NCBI RefSeq assembly: GCF_020552705.1
Contig: NZ_JAJBZG010000001.1
Location: 248,001-312,000, forward strand
DNA: 64,000 nucleotides
Direction of reading: 5' to 3'
Origin: Christiangramia sediminis
GTDB lineage: Bacteria > Bacteroidota > Bacteroidia > Flavobacteriales > Flavobacteriaceae
The notes beneath the pieces were generated by a model. It did no database searches, was not told where the DNA came from, and saw nothing but the letters and a program-made list of their open reading frames with translations. The translations under genes were made by a program, and so were the position numbers. Shown here piece by piece: positions 8,332 to 16,459 of the stretch; position 1 is the first letter of the stretch, and each line of letters starts with the position of its first letter.

Positions 8332-8889
8332 ATGGAATTTATATTACAACCATGGCCCTGGTATGTTGCGGGACCACTAATAGCTTTAATAATGTTTCTT
8401 CTCATTTTTATGGGGAAACAATTCGGAATGTCTTCGAATCTTCGAACTATTTGTACCATGTGCGGGGCCGATGAGAAAGCAAGTTTTTTTGACTTTAACT
8501 GGCGTGCGCAAAAATGGAATCTTATTGTGATTGTTGGTGCAGCAATTGGTGGGTTTATTGCGATGAATTTTTTAACCGCAGATCCTGCGGTAGCAATCAA
8601 TCCGGAAACTGTGACTACACTTCAGGGACTTGGATTTGATAGTGCAGGCGAGGCTTACCTACCAGATGAACTTTATAGCCTGGAAGCTCTTACCGACTGG
8701 AAAGCTTTAAGTATTCTTATAATTGGTGGATTGTTAATAGGTTTTGGAGCAAGATGGGCAGGAGGATGTACTTCCGGACATGCGATCTCAGGTTTAAGTA
8801 ATTTACAGTTGCCATCTTTAATTGCGGTAACAGGATTCTTTATTGGCGGCCTGGTGATGGTTCATTTATTATTTCCCCTAATATTTTAG
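8332..8889 (+). CDS. YeeE/YedE family sulfur-compound transporter, larger half
   Basis: Membrane protein of 185 residues with about four to five helices, of the YeeE/YedE (DUF395) family. Long members of this family (TsuA/YeeE) import thiosulfate through conserved cysteines; in many Bacteroidota the protein is split in two genes, as here. The conserved cysteine loop GARWAGGCTSGHAISG is near residue 145, and an additional CTMCG pair occurs near residue 40. The partner gene begins 3 bp downstream. The shared promoter palindrome with the persulfide dioxygenase operon supports a role in uptake or export of sulfane sulfur or thiosulfate, but the transported compound is inference. Confidence 0.85.
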   Translation: MEFILQPWPWYVAGPLIALIMFLLIFMGKQFGMSSNLRTICTMCGADEKASFFDFNWRAQKWNLIVIVGAAIGGFIAMNFLTADPAVAINPETVTTLQGLGFDSAGEAYLPDELYSLEALTDWKALSILIIGGLLIGFGARWAGGCTSGHAISGLSNLQLPSLIAVTGFFIGGLVMVHLLFPLIF

Positions 8890-8892
8890 AAA

Positions 8893-9306
8893 ATGAGAGT
8901 AATAGCATATTTATTTATAGGTATATTTTTCGGAATCGTAATGTTCAAGTCTGAAGCCGCTTCGTGGTTCAGGATCTATGAGATGTTCCAGTTCCAGGCT
9001 TTCCATATGTACGGGATCATAGGTTCAGCTTTAATTCTTGGGGTGATTGGCATCCAGTTGATCAAGAAGAAACAAATGAAAGATCTTAATGGAGAGGAAA
9101 TTCAGTTTATTCCGAAGAAAAAAAGTTTTAGTCGTTATATGTTCGGCGGAATCATTTTCGGACTCGGATGGGCGTTGGCGGGTGCGTGCCCGGGACCAAT
9201 TTACACTCTTATCGGTGCAGGATATGTTTCGGTGATCGTGGTTTTCCTGGCCGCTATTTTGGGAACTTTTCTCTATGGTTTATTAAGGGATAAACTTCCA
9301 CATTAA
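8893..9306 (+). CDS. YeeE/YedE (DUF6691) family transporter, smaller half
   Basis: Membrane protein of 137 residues with four predicted helices, the second half of the split YeeE/YedE-type transporter. The conserved cysteine motif is GWALAGACPGPIYTLIG in the third helix, matching the GG-C-x-G motif of the partner. The start is 3 bp after the stop of the upstream gene, so the two are co-translated and probably form a complex in the inner membrane. A strong bidirectional terminator follows. Confidence 0.85.
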   Translation: MRVIAYLFIGIFFGIVMFKSEAASWFRIYEMFQFQAFHMYGIIGSALILGVIGIQLIKKKQMKDLNGEEIQFIPKKKSFSRYMFGGIIFGLGWALAGACPGPIYTLIGAGYVSVIVVFLAAILGTFLYGLLRDKLPH

Positions 9307-9325
9307 ATCCAATAAGATAAAATTA

Positions 9326-9362
9326 AAAAGGCACTGAAATTTACAGATTTCAGTGCCTTTTA
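9326..9362. terminator. Bidirectional terminator between convergent genes
   Basis: Perfect 15-bp stem AAAAGGCACTGAAAT / ATTTCAGTGCCTTTT with a six-base loop, with A/T tracts on both sides, placed between the convergent genes ending at 9306 and 9409. Confidence 0.9.
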
Positions 9363-9408
9363 ATTGAACCAATTAAGTTCTTTTTTATAATTTGGATCCG
9401 GAATTAAT

Positions 9409-10098
9409 TCAATTCACTTTTTCCGCCTTCAGGTATAATTCCTGGGCCTGAATTTTATCTATTATATCTTTTCCTTTTTCGGCTGCTGCCTTCCATTTTT
9501 CAGAATCATGGATCTTATCGTAGGTCGCCGAATCTGGCCATACACCTTCCATGAAATATTTATATTCAGCATTCTCGTCGTTAATCTTATAAAGGTGATA
9601 GCCAGCTTCAGGATAACCTTCTTCACTTATCGCTTTATTCATTTCTTTTAGAAAATCATTAAGTTGATTTTCACTAATTCCATCCGGAAGCTCGAATAAA
9701 TGCAGGCTCTTTTTACCGGCTACTTTCCCATTGTTTTTTAATTCTATCTGTATAAGTTCAAATGGATTTTCACCTGTATTTTTAGGTTGATGTTTCGCCC
9801 TGTCTACCCATACCACATCACCGCCCTTACCGGCCATTTCCATAGATTTACCATCGGCAGTTTTCATATTTGCCTTATGATCTGTAAGAAAAACGGCTAC
9901 TCCTTCTGGGTGCTCGTGCATTTTTGAGTCTTCGCCGGGATCGTATTTAATTCGCAATACCCTTACTTTATCGTTTTCTAATTCCACCTTGTAATGATCA
10001 GGATCTATTTTGGTTGCATCCTGTGCATTTAGATTTATTAAGGGGAGGAGTAGGAAAAGGGCCAGGGCATGACAAACTATAATTCTTGATTTTTCCAT
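9409..10098 (-). CDS. Secreted cupin-domain protein
   Basis: Protein of 229 residues with a signal peptide (hydrophobic ALALFLLLPLINLNA, cleavage near Ala-Gln). Residues about 35-115 form a cupin barrel: MHEHPEGVAVFL carries the first metal-type histidines and DRAKHQPKN the later one. The C-terminal 110 residues (KKSLHLFELPDGISENQL onward) do not match a domain I recognise. It is the last gene of a four-gene minus-strand operon (12405 to 9409) whose members are mostly exported, so it acts in the periplasm or outside the cell. No enzyme activity can be assigned. The terminator at 9326 lies downstream. Confidence 0.75.
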   Translation of the reverse strand: MEKSRIIVCHALALFLLLPLINLNAQDATKIDPDHYKVELENDKVRVLRIKYDPGEDSKMHEHPEGVAVFLTDHKANMKTADGKSMEMAGKGGDVVWVDRAKHQPKNTGENPFELIQIELKNNGKVAGKKSLHLFELPDGISENQLNDFLKEMNKAISEEGYPEAGYHLYKINDENAEYKYFMEGVWPDSATYDKIHDSEKWKAAAEKGKDIIDKIQAQELYLKAEKVN

Positions 10099-10139
10099 GA
10101 TTATTAATTTTAATAGAGTATTAATTTGGTGAATTTCGA

Positions 10140-11093
10140 TTATGATAAAACTGATTGATCGCTAAAGCGTTGCAAAGCTTCCCTGGCCGGCCTGAATTTC
10201 ATATCCAGATCTTTTTTAGCAAGTTCATTGCTATATACTATTCGTGGAGCTTCTTCGGGAGAATTTCCGTTAAGCATTTTAGAAATGTCTGAAATTTTCC
10301 AGCTTTCACTTGTAAATAGATAATTCTTGGCATGATTTCCTTTACCCATAGCTACCTTATAGACACCCACAGCCACATCTTCTACATCTACAAGGGCAAA
10401 CTCCACATCTTCATCAAAGAGTGTTTTGGTGAAAGCATCTGTTGGTTCACCAGACTTGAATAGATGTTGTAAAACTATGGAGGTAGAATCTTCTCTTTTG
10501 GATAGGGCATTGCCTATTACCATAACTGGAGAAATGCTCACAATTTCAAAATCTAACTCAGGATTATGCTGAATAAATTTTCGCACGGCCTGGTCTGCAT
10601 GATATTTAGCCTGGGCATACGGAATATTAGTGGCATCCAGATATGGTTGGTCCAATTCAGTATATAGATGATCTTTCTCCCGGTCTGCTACAGGATACGG
10701 AAATGAAGTATTGTAAGCAGCAACAGAAGCTACGAAAATAAGTTTTTCAATATTTTTATTCTCTTTTACAATTTTGAGAAGGTTTTCGGTTCCTCGCACT
10801 GTGGGTTCATATAAATCTCTTTGAGGATCTTCAACTCCCAATTTAAAGGGAGTTCCACAATGAATAAGAATATCGCAATCACTCACAAAATCTCTAAGAG
10901 TTTCAATATCCTGCACATCTAAAGCCTGGACAGACAGGTTATCTTCATTTCCAAGTTCAAATAGATGTTCATATTTTTCACTCGTGGAAATGTTGGTAAC
11001 AGATGCTTTAACTTTGTTTTCGGTCTCAAGAAATTTCCTGGTGATATAGCTTCCTATAAAACCTGCTCCTCCGGTTATCCCTATAGTTTTCAT
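10140..11093 (-). CDS. NAD(P)-dependent epimerase/dehydratase (extended SDR, dihydroflavonol reductase-like)
   Basis: Extended short-chain dehydrogenase of 317 residues. Nucleotide loop ITGGAGFIGSYI at the N-terminus, SVAAY near residue 124 giving the catalytic Ser region, and the catalytic YAQAKYHAD with Tyr-x3-Lys near residue 165. The overall pattern fits the dihydroflavonol-4-reductase/aldehyde reductase group, which reduces ketones or aldehydes with NADPH, rather than sugar epimerases. It is the only clearly cytoplasmic protein in the four-gene operon; gaps are 12 bp upstream and 41 bp downstream. The natural substrate is not known. Confidence 0.85.
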   Translation of the reverse strand: MKTIGITGGAGFIGSYITRKFLETENKVKASVTNISTSEKYEHLFELGNEDNLSVQALDVQDIETLRDFVSDCDILIHCGTPFKLGVEDPQRDLYEPTVRGTENLLKIVKENKNIEKLIFVASVAAYNTSFPYPVADREKDHLYTELDQPYLDATNIPYAQAKYHADQAVRKFIQHNPELDFEIVSISPVMVIGNALSKREDSTSIVLQHLFKSGEPTDAFTKTLFDEDVEFALVDVEDVAVGVYKVAMGKGNHAKNYLFTSESWKISDISKMLNGNSPEEAPRIVYSNELAKKDLDMKFRPAREALQRFSDQSVLS

Positions 11094-11105
11094 AATTTTA
11101 TTATT

Positions 11106-11636
11106 CTACTTAAGGGAGTCCTGTGCCTTTGTTCTTGTTTCTTCTAATTTAGTTAGAGCCTGGGTTATTCCCGAATTATCGAAATAAAGATGTTCTTCAA
11201 CAATCTTTCCATCCTCAAATCTGGCGGTGATATGAACCGGAATATAGACTGTTGAATCATTTTCGGCTATAGTACCCTGCCATTCTCCCCAGAAGTTCAC
11301 CCAGGTTTCATCAGCATCGGTAACTACCATTTCAAATTCATCCTTAGCATCTGGAAATTCATAGGAAGAAAGTGCAGCATTATTCTCCTGGTGCATAGCC
11401 ACAACTGCATCTATATTCATTGCTTCCCTACTGTTGTAATACATCTTTACGGTATCAGAAAAATGACTTCTATACTGGTCCCATTCTCCCTTCTCATAAT
11501 TCTGAATAACTGTTTTTAACGTGCTTATCTCATCAGAATCCTGAGTATATCTTACTGTACTGTCTTCCTTATTAGCCTTATTACAGGATATAAAAAGAAA
11601 CATGCTGAAAATTATCAATATTGCTTTTTTCATCAT
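11106..11636 (-). CDS. NTF2/SnoaL-like lipoprotein
   Basis: Lipoprotein of 176 residues: the signal ends in the lipobox FISC (Cys19 region), so the mature protein is acylated and tethered to a membrane. The mature part has the features of a SnoaL/NTF2-like cone fold: helix with SHFSDTVKMYYNSREAMN, then several beta strands including WVNFWGEWQGTI and VHITARFEDGKIVEEHLYFD, the usual C-terminal strand pair. Members bind small molecules or act as isomerases; nothing here fixes the ligand. It begins 1 bp after the preceding gene in the operon and is followed by the SDR gene after 12 bp. Confidence 0.75.
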   Translation of the reverse strand: MMKKAILIIFSMFLFISCNKANKEDSTVRYTQDSDEISTLKTVIQNYEKGEWDQYRSHFSDTVKMYYNSREAMNIDAVVAMHQENNAALSSYEFPDAKDEFEMVVTDADETWVNFWGEWQGTIAENDSTVYIPVHITARFEDGKIVEEHLYFDNSGITQALTKLEETRTKAQDSLK

Positions 11637-11637
11637 C

Positions 11638-12405
11638 TTAGTTTTGAGTTAGATATGATAGCTCAGGTTTAATATGACCTTTTACAAGTTCTCTTTTGGA
11701 CATGGTATTTTCAAGTTCAGCAAAGAGTTTTTTTCCTTCTTCTCCAAGCAGCTCCATATTTTCATTTCGCAATTTTTCCATTGCAGCAGCATCTTTTGCT
11801 GAAGCAGCTACCATATAATAATTATCCATAGTTCCAAAGCCACTTTTATATACCCGGTAATGAACTTTTGAACCTTTTTCTGTATAAAGTTTCTTAAAGG
11901 ATTTAGCCAGTTCTTCAGCTTCTTCATCTTTTCCTGGCGGAATATGGTAAAAAACTAACTCTCTATAGTTTTTATCATCAGTATTCTGAGTCATACCCTC
12001 TGGCATATAAGAAAGCTCATTATCCAGTCTTAGAATATAATCCCCATGTTTGGTGTAGGTTTCTGCAAAAGGTTCAAAAAGCTTTTCAAAAGCCTCATCT
12101 CCCATTTTTTCCTTAAGATCTTCAAATGGATTTTTATCTAGTTCAGCAAAGTTGTTAATAGGGCTGAGGTACATCACGCGATTATCTTCAGCCTGGAAGG
12201 TGAGCCAGTCCATTCCTTTCATTTTATGTTCTTTGGCCGCAGCAAGAATGGCTTTGTCAGCCTCAATGTGTTTATTCATCATGCCGTCTTTAACATGATC
12301 TTCATGAACTACATACATTTGGTACCGGTCACTTTGTGCTGTTACCGTAATTATCATACACAGCGAAAGTGCTATGAAAAAAATAATAGATCTGATTGAT
12401 TTCAT
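11638..12405 (-). CDS. Secreted protein of unknown function, two tandem alpha/beta modules
   Basis: Protein of 255 residues with a clear signal peptide (FFIALSLCMIITVTAQ). I do not recognise a named domain. The mature chain appears to contain two related alpha/beta modules, residues about 28-130 (YVVHEDHVKDGMM...) and about 145-240 (LVFYHIPPGKDEEAEE...), each with an opening strand, a charged helix and a second strand, a pattern reminiscent of dimeric alpha-beta barrel (NIPSNAP or monooxygenase-like) folds. That comparison is inference. It is the first gene of the four-gene operon; its own upstream region (12406-12556) separates it from the LytTR regulator gene, which is on the same strand. 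Confidence 0.65.
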   Translation of the reverse strand: MKSIRSIIFFIALSLCMIITVTAQSDRYQMYVVHEDHVKDGMMNKHIEADKAILAAAKEHKMKGMDWLTFQAEDNRVMYLSPINNFAELDKNPFEDLKEKMGDEAFEKLFEPFAETYTKHGDYILRLDNELSYMPEGMTQNTDDKNYRELVFYHIPPGKDEEAEELAKSFKKLYTEKGSKVHYRVYKSGFGTMDNYYMVAASAKDAAAMEKLRNENMELLGEEGKKLFAELENTMSKRELVKGHIKPELSYLTQN

Positions 12406-12556
12406 TGGTCTGGTTTTTTAGTTAATATGCCTGAATTTATAAAGTAAACCCCAGATAAATAGCCACTTTTGGACGTAGAGGATTAATTTATGTCCCGGGG
12501 CATATAAATAGTTACCAAAGAGATAATTTCGGGAAGAAGAACAAGAATTTGAAAAA

Positions 12557-13249
12557 TCAGATTACCTGTAAATGACGAAAAAGTTCTAACCTCATGTTTT
12601 TACTTAAAGGAAGCGCGTGAGAAGAGATAACCACATGATTACTTCCAATTTCATCTATATGAGCGAGATTTACGATATAAGAGCGGTGAATTCTTAAAAA
12701 ACGTTTATCCTTAAGTTTATCGTTTACTTCTTTTAAAGTACATACCAGAAGGAATTTTTTATCTTTTGAATAAACCTTACAATAATTGCGATCTGCTTCG
12801 ATATAATGAATATCATTAAGCGATATTTTTACCATTTTGTCATGGTGCCGAACAAAAATTCTATCCTTTAAAATAGTTTGGAATTCTTTTTGGTGGGGCT
12901 TTTTTCTGAAATGGTCCAGAGATTCAGAAATTTCCTTTTTTAATTTCTTCTTCTGGTCTTTTAATTTCTCGGATAGATAAGTCTGTAAAGATTCAGTTTT
13001 ATTCCTGTTGAAATATAAAACGGAGTGATCTAACTGTGCCGCTTGAGATTCAATTCCATTTAATTGACCTTTTAATTGGTCTTCCATAAGAATAAGATCT
13101 GGGACTTCCTGTTCCATAAAGTTTAAAGCATCTTTCGCTCTTGAAAAAATACCAGTAATATGATATCCCAGTTTATTTAACCGCAAAGATAACTTTGCAG
13201 CCATGGGAATATTATTTTCGACGATGATGATTTTCGTTTGCCGGGTCAT
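12557..13249 (-). CDS. LytTR-type DNA-binding regulator with degenerate receiver domain
   Basis: Response-regulator-like protein of 230 residues. The N-terminal 60-100 residues have the fold signature of a receiver (KIIIVENNIPMAAKLSLRL, then VPDLILMEDQLKG), but the acidic pair usually near residue 11-12 reads Glu-Asn-Asn and the position of the phosphorylated Asp holds Glu56 (ILMEDQ in place of ILMDIQ). A charged linker (about residues 95-125) leads to a normal LytTR domain (IHYIEADRNYCKVYS, FLRIHRSYIVNLAHIDEI). The protein is therefore probably not switched by ordinary phosphorylation; Glu may mimic the phosphorylated state. No histidine kinase is beside it. It may control the four-gene operon directly downstream on the same strand; that is inference. 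Confidence 0.85.
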   Translation of the reverse strand: MTRQTKIIIVENNIPMAAKLSLRLNKLGYHITGIFSRAKDALNFMEQEVPDLILMEDQLKGQLNGIESQAAQLDHSVLYFNRNKTESLQTYLSEKLKDQKKKLKKEISESLDHFRKKPHQKEFQTILKDRIFVRHHDKMVKISLNDIHYIEADRNYCKVYSKDKKFLLVCTLKEVNDKLKDKRFLRIHRSYIVNLAHIDEIGSNHVVISSHALPLSKNMRLELFRHLQVI

Positions 13250-13308
13250 TCAATACGATTTAGTATAAAGATACTGAAACTATTGAAGATCAGTTAAATA
13301 ACTCCTGA

Positions 13309-13956
13309 TTATCTTAGTTTGGAGCTTTTTGGAGATGCAGGATAGAAAGAAGGTAAACTAATATGATATTTCACAACTACCAGCCTGATACTAATAACCG
13401 TAAGTGAGGTAACCAGGTAAATAACATCTGCATCCACTCCCATATCATACAGAATTACATAAGCTAGTGCACCAATTAAACAAGCGGTGGCGTAGATCTC
13501 TTTTCTAAAGATCACGGGGATCTCATTACAAAGAATGTCCCGTATGACTCCCCCAAATGTTCCCGTCATGGCACCGAGTGCTACTGAAACTATAGGGTCA
13601 AGGCCATTTTGAATTCCGGTTTCAACTCCCGTGATGGTAAATACCCCGAGACCGATAGTATCAAATAGGAAAAGGGATTTTTTCAGATAATTAAGTTTAT
13701 TTCTAAAGATGATCGCCAGAATGGTGACTACACCAATGAGATAGATATACACAATATTTTCCATCCACATCACCGGGGTACTGCCTATTAGAATATCCCG
13801 AACAGTTCCGCCACCAATTGCTGTAACAAAAGCAATAATAAAAATTCCGAAGAGATCCAGTCTTCGGTTCATCGCAGAAAGAGCTCCGGAAATAGCGAAA
13901 GCTATGGTTCCCAGCACATCGAGAATTGTAAATAAACTCATTTCCATACTTGGCAA
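13309..13956 (-). CDS. TRIC/YadS family membrane cation channel protein
   Basis: Membrane protein of 215 residues with seven hydrophobic segments, belonging to the UPF0126/TRIC family. Two internal repeats carry the family's glycine signature: FVTAIGGGTVRDIL in the first half and GAMTGTFGGVIRDILCNEIPV in the second. Prokaryotic TRIC proteins form trimeric potassium/monovalent cation channels in the inner membrane. The first codons offer three close ATGs (13956, 13947, 13941); the -33 element of the divergent thioredoxin reductase promoter overlaps the first of them. Confidence 0.88.
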   Translation of the reverse strand: MPSMEMSLFTILDVLGTIAFAISGALSAMNRRLDLFGIFIIAFVTAIGGGTVRDILIGSTPVMWMENIVYIYLIGVVTILAIIFRNKLNYLKKSLFLFDTIGLGVFTITGVETGIQNGLDPIVSVALGAMTGTFGGVIRDILCNEIPVIFRKEIYATACLIGALAYVILYDMGVDADVIYLVTSLTVISIRLVVVKYHISLPSFYPASPKSSKLR

Positions 13957-13980
13957 AGGTAATTTTATCTTTTAAATTTG
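13950..13980 (+). promoter_or_regulatory. Promoter for thioredoxin reductase
   Basis: TTG (13950-13952), 20 bp, then TAAATTTG (13973-13980), an exact -7 consensus with correct spacing. It would give a leader of about 120 nt before the ATG at 14104. Nothing else in the leader is recognisable. Confidence 0.5.
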
Positions 13981-14103
13981 TGTAAAGCCAAATAGATTTC
14001 TGGCTTTATTTTTTAGGTTTATCAACAAATAGATGATCTTAATAACAATAGCTGTAAGGTTTGCATCAAACAACCTACTTTTATACAGAGAAAAATAAGT
14101 ACA

Positions 14104-15096
14104 ATGAGTGATACTATAGAAAGAGTAAAGTGTTTAATTATAGGTTCTGGTCCTGCTGGTTATACTGCGGCAATTTATGCTGCCCGTGCAGACCTTAAAC
14201 CGGTTATGTATACAGGGATGGAACCTGGCGGACAGTTGACCACAACTACTGAAGTTGATAATTTCCCCGGTTATCCACAAGGAATTGATGGTCCCAAAAT
14301 GATGATGGAACTTCAGGAACAGGCTGAAAGATTTGGAACTGAAGTAAGAATAGGGATGATCACCGAAGTTGATTTCTCAAAAGAGGTTGGAGGAATTCAT
14401 AAAGTCTGTGTAGATAATTCTAAATGGATAGAAGCTGAATCTGTGATCATTTCAACAGGAGCGACCGCTAAATATTTAGGATTGCCTAGCGAACAGAAGT
14501 TAAGAGGTGGAGGAGTTTCTGCCTGCGCTGTTTGCGACGGTTTCTTCTACAAAGGTCAGGACGTTGCCATCGTAGGTGGTGGAGATACTGCTGCGGAAGA
14601 AGCTACCTATCTTTCTAATATTTGTAATAAGGTTACCATGCTGGTTCGTAAGGATTATATGAAAGCTTCCAAAGCAATGCAGCATCGTGTTGAAAATACC
14701 AAGAATATTGATCTTAGATACAATACAGAGGTTGACGAGATCCTGGGAGAACAGGTGGTGGAAGGACTCAGAATGGTAAATAACCAGACAGGGGAGAAGG
14801 AAGAGATAAAGATCACTGGTTTCTTTGTCGCTATTGGGCATAAACCAAATACCGATATTTTCAAAGGCTGGTTAGATATGGACGATACCGGATATGTGAT
14901 CACGCAGAGTAAATCTACACGAACTAATATTCCGGGAGTATTTGCCTCGGGTGATGTTCAGGATAAGATCTATCGTCAGGCGGTGACTGCAGCCGGGACA
15001 GGTTGTATGGCAGCTTTGGATGCTGAGCGCTATCTTGCCGAGATAGAGACTGAAGAAGATATTCAAAGACCACAAACCAGGCCTGAAACGGTATAA
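14104..15096 (+). CDS. trxB: Thioredoxin-disulfide reductase
   Basis: NADPH- and FAD-dependent reductase of thioredoxin, 330 residues. FAD-binding loop IIGSGPAGYTAAIYAAR at residues 12-28, redox-active CAVC at residues 141-144 followed by DG, NADPH-binding loop VAIVGGGDTAAEEA at about residue 152, and the C-terminal FAD motif GVFASGDVQD with RQAVTAAGTGCMAA. All parts are intact, so this should be a functional low-molecular-weight TrxB. It stands alone between a divergent channel gene and a convergent lipoprotein gene, with its own promoter and terminator. OxyR is encoded about 7 kb away but no OxyR-like site was seen here. Confidence 0.97.
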   Translation: MSDTIERVKCLIIGSGPAGYTAAIYAARADLKPVMYTGMEPGGQLTTTTEVDNFPGYPQGIDGPKMMMELQEQAERFGTEVRIGMITEVDFSKEVGGIHKVCVDNSKWIEAESVIISTGATAKYLGLPSEQKLRGGGVSACAVCDGFFYKGQDVAIVGGGDTAAEEATYLSNICNKVTMLVRKDYMKASKAMQHRVENTKNIDLRYNTEVDEILGEQVVEGLRMVNNQTGEKEEIKITGFFVAIGHKPNTDIFKGWLDMDDTGYVITQSKSTRTNIPGVFASGDVQDKIYRQAVTAAGTGCMAALDAERYLAEIETEEDIQRPQTRPETV

Positions 15097-15121
15097 TTTT
15101 CAGGAGAATATATAAATAAAT

Positions 15122-15146
15122 ATCCCGCTCGTGCGGGATTTTTTAT
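15122..15146 (+). terminator. Terminator after trxB
   Basis: Stem ATCCCGC / GCGGGAT with TCGT loop and a following T run on the plus strand. Confidence 0.88.
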
Positions 15147-15162
15147 TTTAAGATTTACAGCT

Positions 15163-15465
15163 TTAGTTATCAGTTTTCACCTTTACTTCGCCATCATCAA
15201 CTTTTACTTTTGATTCACTTCCATCTGCACGGTCAACTTTTTTCTTGTATTCTCCGTCATCTTTTTTGATCTTTATTTCATCACCTTCAGGAGTTTCAAT
15301 TTTTATTTTATCACCTCCGTCCTTTACTTCTACCTTATTATCGGGATCATCCATCATTCTTTCAACTTCGGTCTTTTCTTTATCCTCGTTATCGGTATTT
15401 CTGCATGATACAAAACCAATACTTAGGGCAAGAATTAAAAGGCTGCTTTTAAATAAATTTTTCAT
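15163..15465 (-). CDS. Small charged repeat lipoprotein
   Basis: Lipoprotein of 100 residues: N-terminal hydrophobic LLILALSIGFVSC ends in a lipobox. The mature part is almost wholly Lys, Asp, Glu and Val with a repeating beta-type period, for example KVEVKDGGDKIKIETPEGDE, EIKIKKDDGEYKKKV and SKVKVDDGEVKVK, which suggests a short regular beta structure with charged faces. No named family recognised. It is followed (upstream on the chromosome, 15466-15549) by a short gap with no other feature and probably has its own promoter. Its neighbour is a DUF2807 lipoprotein of similar regular beta character. Confidence 0.7.
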   Translation of the reverse strand: MKNLFKSSLLILALSIGFVSCRNTDNEDKEKTEVERMMDDPDNKVEVKDGGDKIKIETPEGDEIKIKKDDGEYKKKVDRADGSESKVKVDDGEVKVKTDN

Positions 15466-15549
15466 GGTTTTACTATTTAAAATTCCGCAGTAAAATTATG
15501 CATTAGCCATATCATTCAATCTTATTTCTGAAAACTTTGGGAAATAGCC

Positions 15550-16392
15550 CTATTTGAAAAGTCCTTTACTAAACTCTTTCTTAGCGATGACGGCTTCATC
15601 TTTTAATTCTACAAGATCGATTTGAGGATTGTTATAAACATCAACTTCTGAAGTTCCATTTGCCCTTATTTCCAAAGAGTCACTTACATTTACCCGTACT
15701 TCTGAATCACCCTGGGCCAAAACATTCGCTTTGACTGAGGTTAGATTCTCACCATCAAATTTTGAAGATTGATCGGCTCTTATAATAAAATCCTGAATTT
15801 CTCCATCAATCCTGGCGGAAGCTTTTTCGTAGATGTCCACCTTAAAAACAGGAGAATTAACCAGAGATTCTACTTTTGAAGACTGGTTTAACTGGTAAAT
15901 CACTTCAGAAGCGGTAATGTTTAGTTCAGCTTCAGCATCATCATTTTGAATAAGGTTGAAGGTCTTGGAGGTCAGTGTCAGGAAAGCCTTGGATTTCTTT
16001 CGAGTCTCTAACTGAAAATTCTCTAAATATAGATCCTGTAAGGATTCAAGTTCCACCTCGCCGGCAATTAAAATATTACGCAAGGTATCTGAAAAGGTAA
16101 TGGTCAATTCCTGTGATTTGCTACGGCTGAATTCCTTGATGGGTTTGATATAGAGCACCCCATCTATCACTTCGGTCTGGATAAGATCATGCAAATTATC
16201 GTCTGCCTCAATTTCAATCATAGGCCGGCTGCCTTTGAGAATACCAATTTTGAATTCTCCTTTGGCCTGAATGGAGTGAAAAGAATTAAGATTATACTGT
16301 TCGGTTTTTACATTTCTACTGCCTTTTATTTTATCCTGTGCTTTACAGGAAAATAATACGACTAGCAGGAGTAATGGTAATTTCTTTAACAT
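15550..16392 (-). CDS. DUF2807 (head GIN domain) lipoprotein
   Basis: Protein of 280 residues starting with a lipoprotein signal (LLLLVVLFSC). The mature chain from about residue 35 (FHSIQAKGEFKIGILKGSRP) shows the repeated short beta strands of the DUF2807/head GIN domain, which folds as a right-handed beta-helix-like solenoid; acidic and Ser-rich turns recur about every 20 residues. The family is abundant in Bacteroidota envelopes and is often next to PspC genes, as here, but its function is not established. A terminator at 16421 separates it from the PspC operon, so it is probably transcribed on its own. Confidence 0.8.
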   Translation of the reverse strand: MLKKLPLLLLVVLFSCKAQDKIKGSRNVKTEQYNLNSFHSIQAKGEFKIGILKGSRPMIEIEADDNLHDLIQTEVIDGVLYIKPIKEFSRSKSQELTITFSDTLRNILIAGEVELESLQDLYLENFQLETRKKSKAFLTLTSKTFNLIQNDDAEAELNITASEVIYQLNQSSKVESLVNSPVFKVDIYEKASARIDGEIQDFIIRADQSSKFDGENLTSVKANVLAQGDSEVRVNVSDSLEIRANGTSEVDVYNNPQIDLVELKDEAVIAKKEFSKGLFK

Positions 16393-16420
16393 AAAGTAAT
16401 TTTATAATTACATCAAATAT

Positions 16421-16443
16421 AAAAAAAGCCTCCGATTGGAGGC
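16421..16443 (-). terminator. Terminator of the DUF4870-PadR-PspC operon
   Basis: Stem GCCTCC / GGAGGC with GATT loop; on the minus strand it is followed by seven T. It lies 17 bp after the stop of the 51-residue gene at 16460, which supports that gene as the operon's last member. Confidence 0.85.
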
Positions 16444-16459
16444 CTTATTTATTGATTGA

